This document shows positions 22,801-31,859 of a stretch of DNA of 64,000 nt, piece by piece. The notes under the pieces were generated by a model that saw only the letters and a list, made by a program, of their open reading frames with translations, did no database searches and was not told where the DNA came from. Both the position numbers and the translations under genes were made by a program. Source of the DNA: Mariprofundus sp. (GTDB lineage: Bacteria; Pseudomonadota; Zetaproteobacteria; Mariprofundales; Mariprofundaceae); assembly GCA_021772775.1 (NCBI GenBank), contig JAJFLH010000020.1, forward strand, positions 1-64,000. The letters run 5' to 3'. Positions within the stretch are counted from its first letter, which is position 1. Each line of letters begins with the position of its first letter.

Positions 22801-23469
22801 ATTGAACCGGGGCGCTATGTGGAGATAAGCATCCGGGACAGTGGTTCAGGTATTGAGTTGGATACGATGAATCAGATTTTTGAACCATTCTTTACAACCA
22901 AAGAGGTGGGCAAAGGAACAGGATTGGGCTTATCCACAGTGCTTGGTATCATGCATCAGCACAAAGGGCATATTGTTGTGCATTCAGAGCCCGGTTGTGG
23001 TTCGACGTTTAAATTGATATTCCCTGCTGATGATAGTGGTCTGCTTGATGATGGCGATGATGACTTTGAAACGAGTTTAATGCCTGAAAGTTTATATCAA
23101 TATCATATACTTGTTGTGGATGATGAACGTGCACTGGCGCTCTTAATGGGTGAGATATTGAATGGCTTTGGTGCGGAAGCTGTGATTATGACAGATAGCC
23201 AGGAAGCTCTGGATCTGTTTAGGGATAAACCTGATTCGTTTGACCTTGTTATTACAGATCAAACGATGCCAAAGCTCACAGGCAAAGAGATTGCTGTTGA
23301 GATGTTGAAAGTCAGGCCTGAACTACCGATCATTTTGTGTTCGGGTTACAGTGGAGAGCTGGATGAAGAAGAGATCAAGGCTTTAGGTGTTCGTGGTTTT
23401 TTAGGCAAACCTCTGCACGCGGGTAAGTTGATTGATATGCTCACAGTTTTATTAAATGTCGAGCCTTAA
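19834..23469 (+). CDS. Large hybrid sensor kinase: periplasmic sensor, HAMP, multiple PAS, GAF, HisKA, HATPase, REC
   Basis: 1211 aa; AGIAHDFNNMLASILGF, FEPFFTTKEVGKGTGLGLS, LVITDQTMPKLTG; TAATG overlap with upstream binding protein. Confidence 0.94.
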   Translation: MIPFLPLRLFIPLLLVAFVTMVSLVSFIYMSSQAERKVEEKASYDTLQTMNMLQSSINIMLRRDDFEAAKIQLTSLITNPQISLAIIVDEHGEIILSTHQRAVVEALDERVASFLHKNNFSDLTGHYRNEIFLSDNRQSVRAVSPISLPGGNNGLRITQNGFLILEKSIQWEKGEAQRNVEFTVLMFFGFMFVVSVITWWILNNLITRRAMDLSAMSDQVGQGNLSIRSALTGNDEFSHIGDAFNNMVVAFAQQRDELSSSEQRLKQSQAFSQMGSWQWMIATDQLYWSETVAPMFDLPVDVEVNYDLFVNCIHPDDRDLVNQSIQTCLDENTALDVQHRIMHEDGSIRWVHESGDVIRDASGAPLQMCGMVRDVTEQRDAEEHLLALVKELKFQQFAIDQHAIVTTTDWAGEIIYTNDKFNEVSGYSGQEVIGETHRIINSGYHPEAFFTELWTTICAGKVWQGEICDRNKSGELYWIDTTIVPHLDKYGKPDRFTSISYEVTERVLAQQVVEDEQALLETMNSIQSKFLLFTYPLLGFKNSLSSVLALTGSQYAFIAEVLYTADGDPYFKTLSDLSWNPETHALYDKRLLPKQEFYKHDSIFGAAIRSSTGLFSNAPCSEWGAESSELQSSHIFNVMAVPLLNSEKVIGVLGLANRPQGYDESLMKRFNHLATTFARVIDAYQIDKQRRLVEVDLARFKSTVDVATDAIYMFHPESLKFFYLNESAIDQAGYSRQEMFTMTPLDINPDFNEVSFNNMIQSLIKEPNKSVTFETIQRHKEGGLISVEVFLQYIAPSNEPARFVTFVRDITERLQIQKQLQQSQKMEAIGQLTAGIAHDFNNMLASILGFTRLAQRRIMNEDQPKLSEYLGEVTLAGNRARDLVRQLLDFSRAHAGLAEPVNVVPLIKEITKLFQSTLPANIQLHYKVEENMPNILMDQVQLHQILLNMIVNARDAITEHGQINIQTQTVSYAAKENMQHKVCDACNHAIEPGRYVEISIRDSGSGIELDTMNQIFEPFFTTKEVGKGTGLGLSTVLGIMHQHKGHIVVHSEPGCGSTFKLIFPADDSGLLDDGDDDFETSLMPESLYQYHILVVDDERALALLMGEILNGFGAEAVIMTDSQEALDLFRDKPDSFDLVITDQTMPKLTGKEIAVEMLKVRPELPIILCSGYSGELDEEEIKALGVRGFLGKPLHAGKLIDMLTVLLNVEP

Positions 23470-23612
23470 GGGTATCGCAATCGTTTTATATCAAGTATCT
23501 GTGCGCTGGGGAAATATCCCCCTATAGGTGATATGATTTCATATTGTGAGCTCTGTTACATTTTTATAGTTTGCCCTTTATATGATGAACGCTGAGATAT
23601 GAGGAGTGTGAT

Positions 23613-23981
23613 ATGAACAAAATGATAATAATGGTGGCACTGCTATGGCTTTCCGGCTGTGCTACATCAACTTATGAACAACGTACCACAGCTCAAGGGG
23701 CAGCGATTGGGGCTACGGCTGGTGCTGTTATTGGGGCGCAAAATAACAGGGTTGTAGAAGGTGCTGTGATTGGCGGTGCTTTGGGTGCACTTACCGGTGC
23801 TGTGATTGCAGAGCGAAAAGTAAAACGTAACGAGGCCAAGGCTCGTCAAACGCAGTATTATAATAAGCATAAAGCAGCTCAGCCTGTTAAACAGCGGTAT
23901 AAAAAGCGCAAGCATGATGACGATGATGATGATGATGATGATGATGATCATAAATATCGTTCAAAACATCATGATGATTAA
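23613..23981 (+). CDS. Glycine-zipper lipoprotein with poly-Asp C-terminus
   Basis: Lipobox LSGC, GAAIGATAGAVIGAQNNRVVEGAVIGGALGALTG repeats, D11 tract. Confidence 0.85.
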   Translation: MNKMIIMVALLWLSGCATSTYEQRTTAQGAAIGATAGAVIGAQNNRVVEGAVIGGALGALTGAVIAERKVKRNEAKARQTQYYNKHKAAQPVKQRYKKRKHDDDDDDDDDDDHKYRSKHHDD

Positions 23982-23993
23982 GGCCTGAGTGGA

Positions 23994-24725
23994 CTATGGG
24001 CTAACTAGCTCCATCAGCAGTTCAGCAGTGAGGGTTTTATATTCACCAGGCGCAAGTGCCGTGTCGTGTAGGGATAAAACACCAATATGGGTGCGTTGCA
24101 AGGTTTCTACGTGGTTGCCGACTGCGGCAAACATACGCCGAACTTGATGGTAACGGCCTTCATGCAATACCAATGAAACCTGTTTGTCTGTGTGAATTGT
24201 CATCTCAGCGGGCAGACAGGGCTTTTCTTCACCCTCTAGAACTAATGTCCCACTGGCAAATGTATCCACTTCGCTTCCATCAAGTGGTCGATCCAGTGTT
24301 ACTGCATAGGTTTTTGAAAAATGTTTTTTGGGACTGGTTAGCTGATGGTTTAATTGCCCATCATCGGTAATGATCAACAAGCCTGAAGTCTCTTTATCTA
24401 AACGCCCAACACTGGATAAGGCTGGTTTTCGACCTAACCAGCGTTCCGGAAAGCTGTCATAAATCAGACTGCCATCCTCTTTGCGAGAGCAGACGGTATC
24501 CAGTGGTTTGTGATAGATGATGGTGAGGCCATAGGGGTGGTCGAGTGGTTTTTCCATCAGTAAGACTTGATCAGGCCTTACTTTTTGAGCAGGTGAAACA
24601 GCCATTTCACCATCAATGCGAATTAATCCATCTTTGATCCAGAAACGCACATCTTTGCGTAGCCCGTAACCCAGACTGGTCAGTAATTTATCCAGTCGTT
24701 CTGCTTTGACATGAGTGTTATTCAT
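23994..24725 (-). CDS. rsuA: RsuA-family 16S rRNA pseudouridine synthase
   Basis: S4-like N-terminus, SVGRLDKETSGLLIITDDG, HEGRYHQVRRMFAAVGNHV; ATG at 24725 preferred to ORF-track start 24779. Confidence 0.9.
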   Translation of the reverse strand: MNNTHVKAERLDKLLTSLGYGLRKDVRFWIKDGLIRIDGEMAVSPAQKVRPDQVLLMEKPLDHPYGLTIIYHKPLDTVCSRKEDGSLIYDSFPERWLGRKPALSSVGRLDKETSGLLIITDDGQLNHQLTSPKKHFSKTYAVTLDRPLDGSEVDTFASGTLVLEGEEKPCLPAEMTIHTDKQVSLVLHEGRYHQVRRMFAAVGNHVETLQRTHIGVLSLHDTALAPGEYKTLTAELLMELVSP

Positions 24726-25735
24726 TATCGAGTTCCTTTGATGACTTTGAAGCCATTGGCTTCGATCACTGTTTGGCATTGATGGAGTTCTGCCTGCATT
24801 AACCTTTCGTAAGCCAGTTTCCGATTGGCAACCAAATATAATAAGCCGCCTCGTTTAAGACTCTGACAGGCGCGTTGCACAATAGTTTTTCCCAATTCTA
24901 CATCTCTTTGCTGAGCGGTGTGAAAGGGGGGGTTACAGACAATCCAGTTGAGTTTTTGCGGTAGAGCATCATGCGTTGCATCCAACCAGTGGAGTTGAAT
25001 TTTCTGCTGCCATGGCGAGGTGTTTTGAGTGGCGCAATCGAGTGCTAGTCGGTCAGCTTCAAGCATATGTAGCTTGCTAATATTAGGAGAGGTGCGCAGC
25101 AGGTGCTCTGAAAGTAAGCCATAACCACAACAGAGATCCAGGCCTGTGCCTGAAAAATTATTGGGTAGGTGGTCAATCAATAACTGCGAACCAATATCAG
25201 CATGATCCCAGCTGAATAGCCCCGGCTGTGCGATTAAGTTGTGTGATAATACTTTTTTGGGTTTAGCAGTATCCAGCCACTCTGTAAGCTGGTCAGAGCT
25301 AAGCGTCGAGGTTTTTGTTGCTGAAAAAATACGGCATTTTGATTTGGATCGGGATACGACGTTTCCAGCTAATGTTTTCAGCGCAGTCTCATAACTTTTT
25401 GCGCCATGACCGTTAGCGCAGGCAATGATCATAGCTCCACCATCGTTCAGTCGCAGCATGCCTTCAGCTATCCAGCCCAATGTCTGCTGTTTGTTTTTGG
25501 AAGGCAATAGTAGAATACAGTCGTATGCATTTTCAAGCCCTGATAACCCTGTTACAGCATTCAGTCCGATCTTCTTGAGTGCCGCGTGTTCGGGTTTGAA
25601 GTGTTGATGCAAGTCGAGTTGTTCAGACTTCTCTGATAGGGCAATCAGTAGATCATCGGCATGTGTATTGATCACCAATATTCGTGAGAATGGTTTCTCA
25701 ATTGCACTCTGATATAAAAGCTTTGTAGCTGGCAT
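24725..25735 (-). CDS. rsmC: RsmC-like rRNA (guanine-N2) methyltransferase
   Basis: GTGLDLCCGYGLLSEHLL, NWIVCNPPFHTAQQRD; duplicated N-terminal domain. Confidence 0.86.
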   Translation of the reverse strand: MPATKLLYQSAIEKPFSRILVINTHADDLLIALSEKSEQLDLHQHFKPEHAALKKIGLNAVTGLSGLENAYDCILLLPSKNKQQTLGWIAEGMLRLNDGGAMIIACANGHGAKSYETALKTLAGNVVSRSKSKCRIFSATKTSTLSSDQLTEWLDTAKPKKVLSHNLIAQPGLFSWDHADIGSQLLIDHLPNNFSGTGLDLCCGYGLLSEHLLRTSPNISKLHMLEADRLALDCATQNTSPWQQKIQLHWLDATHDALPQKLNWIVCNPPFHTAQQRDVELGKTIVQRACQSLKRGGLLYLVANRKLAYERLMQAELHQCQTVIEANGFKVIKGTR

Positions 25736-26008
25736 GGCTGAAACTGTATGAATAGAAGTAATGAGTGTCCAATGTCGCAGTGCAAGTTAATGTGGGGGAA
25801 AGTAATTAGGTGCTGGTTGACTGCTTCGGATTGCTGGAGAGTAGATTAGTCATTGGCATTTCTTTTGCTTTCTATATCTTCTATGCAAGTAACTTAAATG
25901 AGGTTTTGAAACTTGAGTAAACCTTGCAGATAGTGATGTTCAAATAAAACCTCAACGAGGTTGATTAGATATTTTTACAATATTGGTTTATGGTAATTTG
26001 AAGGATGG

Positions 26009-26782
26009 GTGATGAAAGCAGTCATATTAGCCGGTGGATTAGGTACTCGAATTAGTGAAGAGACTCACTTAAGGCCCAAACCTATGATTGAAATTGGGGG
26101 TAAACCGATTCTTTGGCATATCATGAAGAGCTATAGCACCTATGGCATCAATGCATTCATTATTTGCCTGGGTTATAAGGGGTATTTGGTTAAAGAGTAT
26201 TTTGCCAATTATTATATGCATATGTCAGATATTACCTTTGATATGGAAAATAATTCCATGCAGGTGCATCAGAATACAGCTGAACCTTGGAAGGTAACAT
26301 TGGTAGATACTGGTGAAATGACCGCTACAGGAGGTCGAATCAAGAGGATCGCATCTCACCTTCTTGCTGATGAACCATTCTGTTTTACCTATGGTGATGG
26401 GCTGGCTGACGTAAATATCGGTGAACTCATCGCTTTTCATCAGCGTAACGACAACCTAGCAACAGTTACCTCGGTTCAGCCTCCCGGTCGTTTTGGCTCA
26501 CTGGATGTTAAAGGAGATGAGATTCTTGCTTTTGATGAAAAGCCGCAAGGTGATGGTTATTGGGTGAACGGAGGCTATTTTGTGCTCTCACCCAAGGTTT
26601 TGGATTATATTGAGGGTGATGAAGCAGTGTGGGAAGAGCAGCCACTACAAGCATTGGCTTCTGAAGGAGAGTTGCGGGCTTTTAAGCACAAGGGGTTTTG
26701 GCAACCGATGGATACATTGCGGGATAAGGTGCGTTTGGAACAGTTATGGGATTCGGGTAAGGCCCCCTGGAAAGTTTGGTGA
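26009..26782 (+). CDS. rfbF: Glucose-1-phosphate cytidylyltransferase
   Basis: MKAVILAGGLGTRISEETHLRPKPMIEIGGKPILWHIM. Confidence 0.96.
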   Translation: MMKAVILAGGLGTRISEETHLRPKPMIEIGGKPILWHIMKSYSTYGINAFIICLGYKGYLVKEYFANYYMHMSDITFDMENNSMQVHQNTAEPWKVTLVDTGEMTATGGRIKRIASHLLADEPFCFTYGDGLADVNIGELIAFHQRNDNLATVTSVQPPGRFGSLDVKGDEILAFDEKPQGDGYWVNGGYFVLSPKVLDYIEGDEAVWEEQPLQALASEGELRAFKHKGFWQPMDTLRDKVRLEQLWDSGKAPWKVW

Positions 26783-27861
26783 ACGTGAGTTTATTTGCTG
26801 ATGAATACCGTGGACGTAAGGTGCTGGTGACGGGTTATACGGGTTTTAAAGGTAGCTGGCTGGTATTGTGGTTGAAAAGGCTGGGGGCAGAAGTCTCCGG
26901 CATTGCCTTGGGTTCAGTAGGTGAAGAAAATCACTGGGCACAGCTTCATTTAGATATTAAAGAATATAGGCAGGACATTCGTGATGCTGCAGCGGTTGGA
27001 GAGATTGTTGCGACAGTGAAACCAAATATTGTATTTCATTTGGCCGCACAATCGCTTGTGAGGGAATCCTATCATGATCCTTTGATGACCTGGTCAACGA
27101 ATGTTCAGGGTACTGTGAATATATTAGATGCATGTCGTATAGAGAGTAGTGTAAAGGCTGTTATTGTCGTTACATCTGACAAATGTTATGAAAATTTAGG
27201 CATTGAGCGAGCCTATGCGGAGGATGATCGTTTAGGCGGCTACGACCCCTATTCGGCATCAAAGGCTGCGACAGAACTGGTTGCGAGCAGTTATCGACGT
27301 TCATTTTTTGATCAAAAAAAGAGTCCTCTATTAGCGACTGCTCGAGCAGGAAATGTGATTGGCGGTGGGGATTGGAGTGATGATAGACTTATTCCGGACC
27401 TCATTCGTGCGGAGATGGATAGCTCTCCGCTTGAAATTCGTTCTCCATATTCAACACGCCCTTGGCAACATGTTTTAGATGCTTTGGCTGCTTATCTTTT
27501 GCTTGGGCAGAATTTGTTGTCAGGTAAGCAAGAGGCTGCATCTGCATGGAACTTCGGCCCTGATCAGGAAGATAATAAACAGGTTATCGATGTGTTACAG
27601 ATGATGCAAAATGAGTGGCCTAATTTAAAATGGTGTGTGAAAGTTGATGAACACCCTCATGAAGCACATCTATTAAATTTAAATAGTTCGAAGGCAAAAG
27701 AACTTCTGCGGTGGTCACCTGTATGGGATTTGAATCAGGGAATTAAAATGAGTGCAGAATGGTATAGAAGTTATTTGAAGCAGCAGCGTATTGATAGCGA
27801 AACTCAATTGGAAACATTTATTGAAGATGCGCAAGAAAAACATTGCTGTTGGGCAATTTGA
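26776..27861 (+). CDS. rfbG: CDP-glucose 4,6-dehydratase
   Basis: GYTGFKGSWLVLWLKRLGAEVSGIAL, SDKCYEN, YDPYSASKAATE. Confidence 0.95.
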   Translation: MVNVSLFADEYRGRKVLVTGYTGFKGSWLVLWLKRLGAEVSGIALGSVGEENHWAQLHLDIKEYRQDIRDAAAVGEIVATVKPNIVFHLAAQSLVRESYHDPLMTWSTNVQGTVNILDACRIESSVKAVIVVTSDKCYENLGIERAYAEDDRLGGYDPYSASKAATELVASSYRRSFFDQKKSPLLATARAGNVIGGGDWSDDRLIPDLIRAEMDSSPLEIRSPYSTRPWQHVLDALAAYLLLGQNLLSGKQEAASAWNFGPDQEDNKQVIDVLQMMQNEWPNLKWCVKVDEHPHEAHLLNLNSSKAKELLRWSPVWDLNQGIKMSAEWYRSYLKQQRIDSETQLETFIEDAQEKHCCWAI

Positions 27862-28414
27862 TTTGAAATTAATTCCAACAGCTATTCAGGGCGTGATGAT
27901 CGCTGAAAATAGTATCTTTGAAGATTCGCGTGGAGCTTTTTCACGTCTGTTCTGCGAAATTGAATTGGCTCCTGTTCTTGCTGATAGAAAGATAGTGCAG
28001 ATCAATCAATCTATGACGCATCAGGTTGGCGCTGTTCGAGGCTTGCATTACCAGCATCAACCCAATGCTGAGATGAAGATGATACGATGCATAAAAGGAA
28101 AGGTGTGGGATGTTGCTGTAGATCTGCGTAGAGGCTCATCAACATTTTTACATTGGGTTGGTCAGGAACTTACAGAGGGAAAATCAGAGATGATGATTAT
28201 CCCAGAGGGTTGCGCACATGGTTTTCAGGTGTTGGATGTCGACTCTCAATTGCTTTATCTGCATACGGCTTCATATACTCCTGAAACTGAAGGTGCTATT
28301 CGTTATGATGATCCGTTGATTGCTATCGATTGGCCTGTGAACGTGACTGATCTGTCGCAGCGAGATCAATCACAATCATTACTTTTAAATACATTTCAAG
28401 GGTTAGATTTATGA
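27827..28414 (+). CDS. RfbC-like nucleotide-sugar 3,5-epimerase
   Basis: GAFSRLFCE, QVGAVRGLHYQ, IIPEGCAHGFQVLD; internal ATG at 27827 preferred to ORF-track start 27791. Confidence 0.88.
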   Translation: MRKKNIAVGQFDLKLIPTAIQGVMIAENSIFEDSRGAFSRLFCEIELAPVLADRKIVQINQSMTHQVGAVRGLHYQHQPNAEMKMIRCIKGKVWDVAVDLRRGSSTFLHWVGQELTEGKSEMMIIPEGCAHGFQVLDVDSQLLYLHTASYTPETEGAIRYDDPLIAIDWPVNVTDLSQRDQSQSLLLNTFQGLDL

Positions 28415-29634
28415 ATTGCAGACACTGTGCATTGCCACTAAAGCATCTGTTTCTTGATCTTGGTTCAGCGCCGCCTTCCAATGCCTATTTGAGTGAGGTC
28501 AGCTTGCAAAAGAAGGAACTTAGCTTTCCGCTTCGTCTGTTTGTTTGTGATCGCTGCTGGTTAGTTCAGACAGAGGATTATTTGTGTTCGCAAGAGTTGT
28601 TTACGGCCGATTATGCCTATTTCTCATCGACATCAGCTGGTTGGACGCAACATGCGGCAGACTATTGTACAATGATTGTTGATCGACTTGCTTTGAATCA
28701 AGACAGTTTTGTTATTGAAATTGCTGCAAACGATGGATATTTGCTAAAGAATTTTTTAACGCTGAATGTTCCCTGTTTAGGTATTGAACCTACTGAAAGT
28801 ACTGCACGGGCGGCTGAAAAACAGGGCATAGAGGTGGTACGAAAGTTTTTTGATCATAAGTATGCCCAAGAGCTCGTAGAGGAGGGCCGGCAGGCCGATT
28901 TGATTATCGGCAACAACGTCTATGCGCATGTGCCGGATATCAATGATTTCACATCAGGCCTGAAAAAAGCACTTAAGCCGAAAGGCACGATCACTTTAGA
29001 ATTTCCACATTTGCTGAATTTGATTCGTTTGAATCAGTTCGATACGGTCTATCATGAGCATTACTCTTATCTCTCGCTACACACAGTTCAGAGCCTCTTT
29101 GCTGATGCTGGGTTGATTGTGTATGACCTGGAGAAATTGCCTACCCATGGAGGCAGTTTGAGGGTCTATGGCGGACACGCCGATGAAGGTTTGTCGGTCA
29201 GTGCTTGTGTGATCGAAGTACTGAATGATGAGAAAGAGGCTGGCATGTTAAGTTTATCTCTTTATCTGGCTTTTCAATCACAGGCTGATCGGGTGAAAGC
29301 TGATTTGCTCGATTTTTTATTGACGCAGAAGGCAGAGGGTAAACAAGTTGCTGCTTATGGTGCTGCGGCTAAAGGCAATACTTTACTCAATTATGCTGGC
29401 GTAAAGGCGGATCTGCTAAGCTTTGTCAGTGATGCAGCCCCTTCAAAGCAGGGGAAATATATGCCTGGTAGCCACATTCCAATTCTCCCACCTGAAGCGA
29501 TTCGTGAGCATAAACCCGATTATGTGTTGATTTTACCATGGAACATAAAAGAGGAGATCATGCAAAGAAATGAGTGTGTAAAGGAGTGGGGCGGTCGATT
29601 CGTCACGGCTATTCCTGAGTTGAAAGTGCATTGA
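28411..29634 (+). CDS. NDP-sugar C-methyltransferase (zinc-binding N-domain, SAM domain, C-terminal domain)
   Basis: CRHCALPLKHLFLDLGSAPPSNAYL, VIEIAANDGYLL, DTVYHEHYSYLS. Confidence 0.9.
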   Translation: MNCRHCALPLKHLFLDLGSAPPSNAYLSEVSLQKKELSFPLRLFVCDRCWLVQTEDYLCSQELFTADYAYFSSTSAGWTQHAADYCTMIVDRLALNQDSFVIEIAANDGYLLKNFLTLNVPCLGIEPTESTARAAEKQGIEVVRKFFDHKYAQELVEEGRQADLIIGNNVYAHVPDINDFTSGLKKALKPKGTITLEFPHLLNLIRLNQFDTVYHEHYSYLSLHTVQSLFADAGLIVYDLEKLPTHGGSLRVYGGHADEGLSVSACVIEVLNDEKEAGMLSLSLYLAFQSQADRVKADLLDFLLTQKAEGKQVAAYGAAAKGNTLLNYAGVKADLLSFVSDAAPSKQGKYMPGSHIPILPPEAIREHKPDYVLILPWNIKEEIMQRNECVKEWGGRFVTAIPELKVH

Positions 29635-29638
29635 TCAG

Positions 29639-30505
29639 ATGACAGATAAACTCAAAGTAGCAGTTACAGGGGCCAGTGGGTTTATAGGTCAATATGTGTT
29701 GAAATCGTTGGCCAAGAAAAATGTCGACGTTATCGCTGTAGTGCGCAATAAGGTCGACTCAAAACTTGAAGGTCCAGAGTTTCGTCTGGTTGAAATGGAT
29801 ATAAGCAGTCCCGGAGAAAATCCATTTGAGTCTATGGGAAGCCCGGATATATTGATTCATCTTGCATGGGGTGGATTGCCTGATTATGAAAACAACTCTC
29901 ATTTGGAAGAAGAGTTACCTATACATGTTTCATTTGTATCGAATATGGTAAGGGCAGGATTGAAGACGCTTTTTGTCAGTGGAACATGTTTAGAGTATGG
30001 CATGAAGTCTGGTGAATTGAGTGAAAGGGATCTGCCTTCGCCGACTAATCCTTACGCCATAGCAAAGAACACCTTGCGAAAGGAGTTGGAAGATTTAAAA
30101 AACAGATATGAATTCAATTTGATTTGGTCACGTCTCTTTTATATGTATGGAGAAGGTCAGGGTTCCGGATCTCTCTACCCACTACTTCAAAAAGCGATCG
30201 AGCGTGGAGATGCTGTATTTAATCTATCCGGTGGAGAGCAGTTGCGAGATTATTTACACGTTGAGGATGTCGTAGATAGTATTACCTTACTTGCACTGGC
30301 GCGACAGGATTTTGGTATAGTCAATATCTGCTCTGGAAAGCCAGTATCTGTTCGTCACCTAGTTGAAGGGTGGTTAAAACAGCAGCCATGTTCGATTCGC
30401 CTGAACTTTGGTTATTATCCGTATCCAGATTATGAAGCGATGGAATTTTGGGGGTCCATAAAAAAATTACATCCGTTGATATATCCATCGATGAAATATG
30501 GTTAG
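29639..30505 (+). CDS. NAD-dependent epimerase/dehydratase (nucleotide-sugar reductase)
   Basis: VAVTGASGFIGQYVL, NPYAIAKNTLR, RDYLHVEDVVDSI. Confidence 0.9.
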   Translation: MTDKLKVAVTGASGFIGQYVLKSLAKKNVDVIAVVRNKVDSKLEGPEFRLVEMDISSPGENPFESMGSPDILIHLAWGGLPDYENNSHLEEELPIHVSFVSNMVRAGLKTLFVSGTCLEYGMKSGELSERDLPSPTNPYAIAKNTLRKELEDLKNRYEFNLIWSRLFYMYGEGQGSGSLYPLLQKAIERGDAVFNLSGGEQLRDYLHVEDVVDSITLLALARQDFGIVNICSGKPVSVRHLVEGWLKQQPCSIRLNFGYYPYPDYEAMEFWGSIKKLHPLIYPSMKYG

Positions 30506-30575
30506 ATGCCTTTGGCACTAAGCATGCTAATGATAAGCGATAAGAGTAATTTATAAAGGTTAAAAAAGGATTTTT

Positions 30576-31859
30576 ATGATAAATAAAAGACCCCCTACAG
30601 TTGATGAACTGCATACAATGGTTGCTGGAAGGACTGTCTATATCTGGGGGGCTAGGCATGAAGGTTATTCAACTCAGCAGGTATTTCGGCGCCTGAATAT
30701 TCCTGTTGCAGCCTTTATTGACAGCAGTATTTCTTTGCAAGGGACTCAGGCTTTTGGTATGGATATTCACTTACCATCAGAATATTTCACACGGCATGAT
30801 AAAAAGGATTGTTTCATTATTCTTGCATCCGGTTTTTATGCTGATGAACTTACTGAATCCTGCATTGATCAAGGTTTAGAAGCAGGCAAAGATTTCCTGG
30901 TGTATAATGAACTAAAACGCTTTAACTATCAGGTAGATATATCAGGTACTTGTAATCTAAAGTGCATTTCTTGCCCACGGGGTAATTTTCCTGAACACCG
31001 CTCGGGTGGTTATATGACCAAAGAGGTTTATGAGCAGGTGTTAGATAAGATTCTTCGGGAAGATCCCTATACGGGTATTATTACCCTCTATAATTGGGGT
31101 GAACCTCTACTGAATAAACATCTACCTGAAATTATTAAATTGAGTAATGAAAGAGGTGTTCATACCGCTATATCAACGAACCTGAGTTTGAAGTTGGATT
31201 TTGAAAAGGTGATAGCGGCAAAACCTACATGGTTTAGAGTTTCTAATTCGGGCTGGGGCGATAATTATGAAGTGACTCACACTGGCGGTGACTGGGAGCT
31301 TTTTAAAAGTAATTTGTATAAGCTGAAAACGTATAAAGAGAAATATCATCCTGAGATGTTAGTGGAAATGTTTTTTCATATTTATCAACATAACCGTAAT
31401 GATTATGACAAAATGCAGCAGCTATGTGATGAGCTGGGATTTACCCTGCGTTATCGCCATGCTGCACTTGCTCCATTGGATAATATTGAGAAGATTATTG
31501 ATGGAGTTCCGCTTGATGCACAGTCAGAAAAAACACGTGAGTTGCAGTTCTTAAAAGTAGAAGAGGTGATTCCTTTAGCTCAGGCCCAGAAGGATAGGGA
31601 ATGTTTCTATGAAACACATTTATGGATCACTTGGGATTTGCATGTAGCACAGTGCATGGAATGGTATAAACCGGGTCTTAATTTAGTTGAGACAAGTTTC
31701 CTGGATACACCGATTGATGATCTGTGGAAGGCAAGGGAAACAAGTGAATTTTGTCACACCTGTAAATCCAAAGGGATTCATCGGGTGTACTGCGTCTATG
31801 GTGATGAAAAGCTGATTCATGAAAAGCAGAGTTTGACTATTCAAACGGATCGTATGTGA
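30576..31859 (+). CDS. Radical SAM protein 1 with N-terminal IWGA domain and SPASM-like C-terminus
   Basis: VYIWGARHEGYSTQQVFRRL; SGTCNLKCISCPRGN (CX3CX2C); C-terminal Cys cluster CHTCKSKGIHRVYC. Confidence 0.9.
   Translation: MINKRPPTVDELHTMVAGRTVYIWGARHEGYSTQQVFRRLNIPVAAFIDSSISLQGTQAFGMDIHLPSEYFTRHDKKDCFIILASGFYADELTESCIDQGLEAGKDFLVYNELKRFNYQVDISGTCNLKCISCPRGNFPEHRSGGYMTKEVYEQVLDKILREDPYTGIITLYNWGEPLLNKHLPEIIKLSNERGVHTAISTNLSLKLDFEKVIAAKPTWFRVSNSGWGDNYEVTHTGGDWELFKSNLYKLKTYKEKYHPEMLVEMFFHIYQHNRNDYDKMQQLCDELGFTLRYRHAALAPLDNIEKIIDGVPLDAQSEKTRELQFLKVEEVIPLAQAQKDRECFYETHLWITWDLHVAQCMEWYKPGLNLVETSFLDTPIDDLWKARETSEFCHTCKSKGIHRVYCVYGDEKLIHEKQSLTIQTDRM

Noticed and set aside
23667-23951. Antisense ORF starting MIIIIIIIIIV
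   Set aside because: Complement of the GAT microsatellite; artefact of the poly-Asp tract
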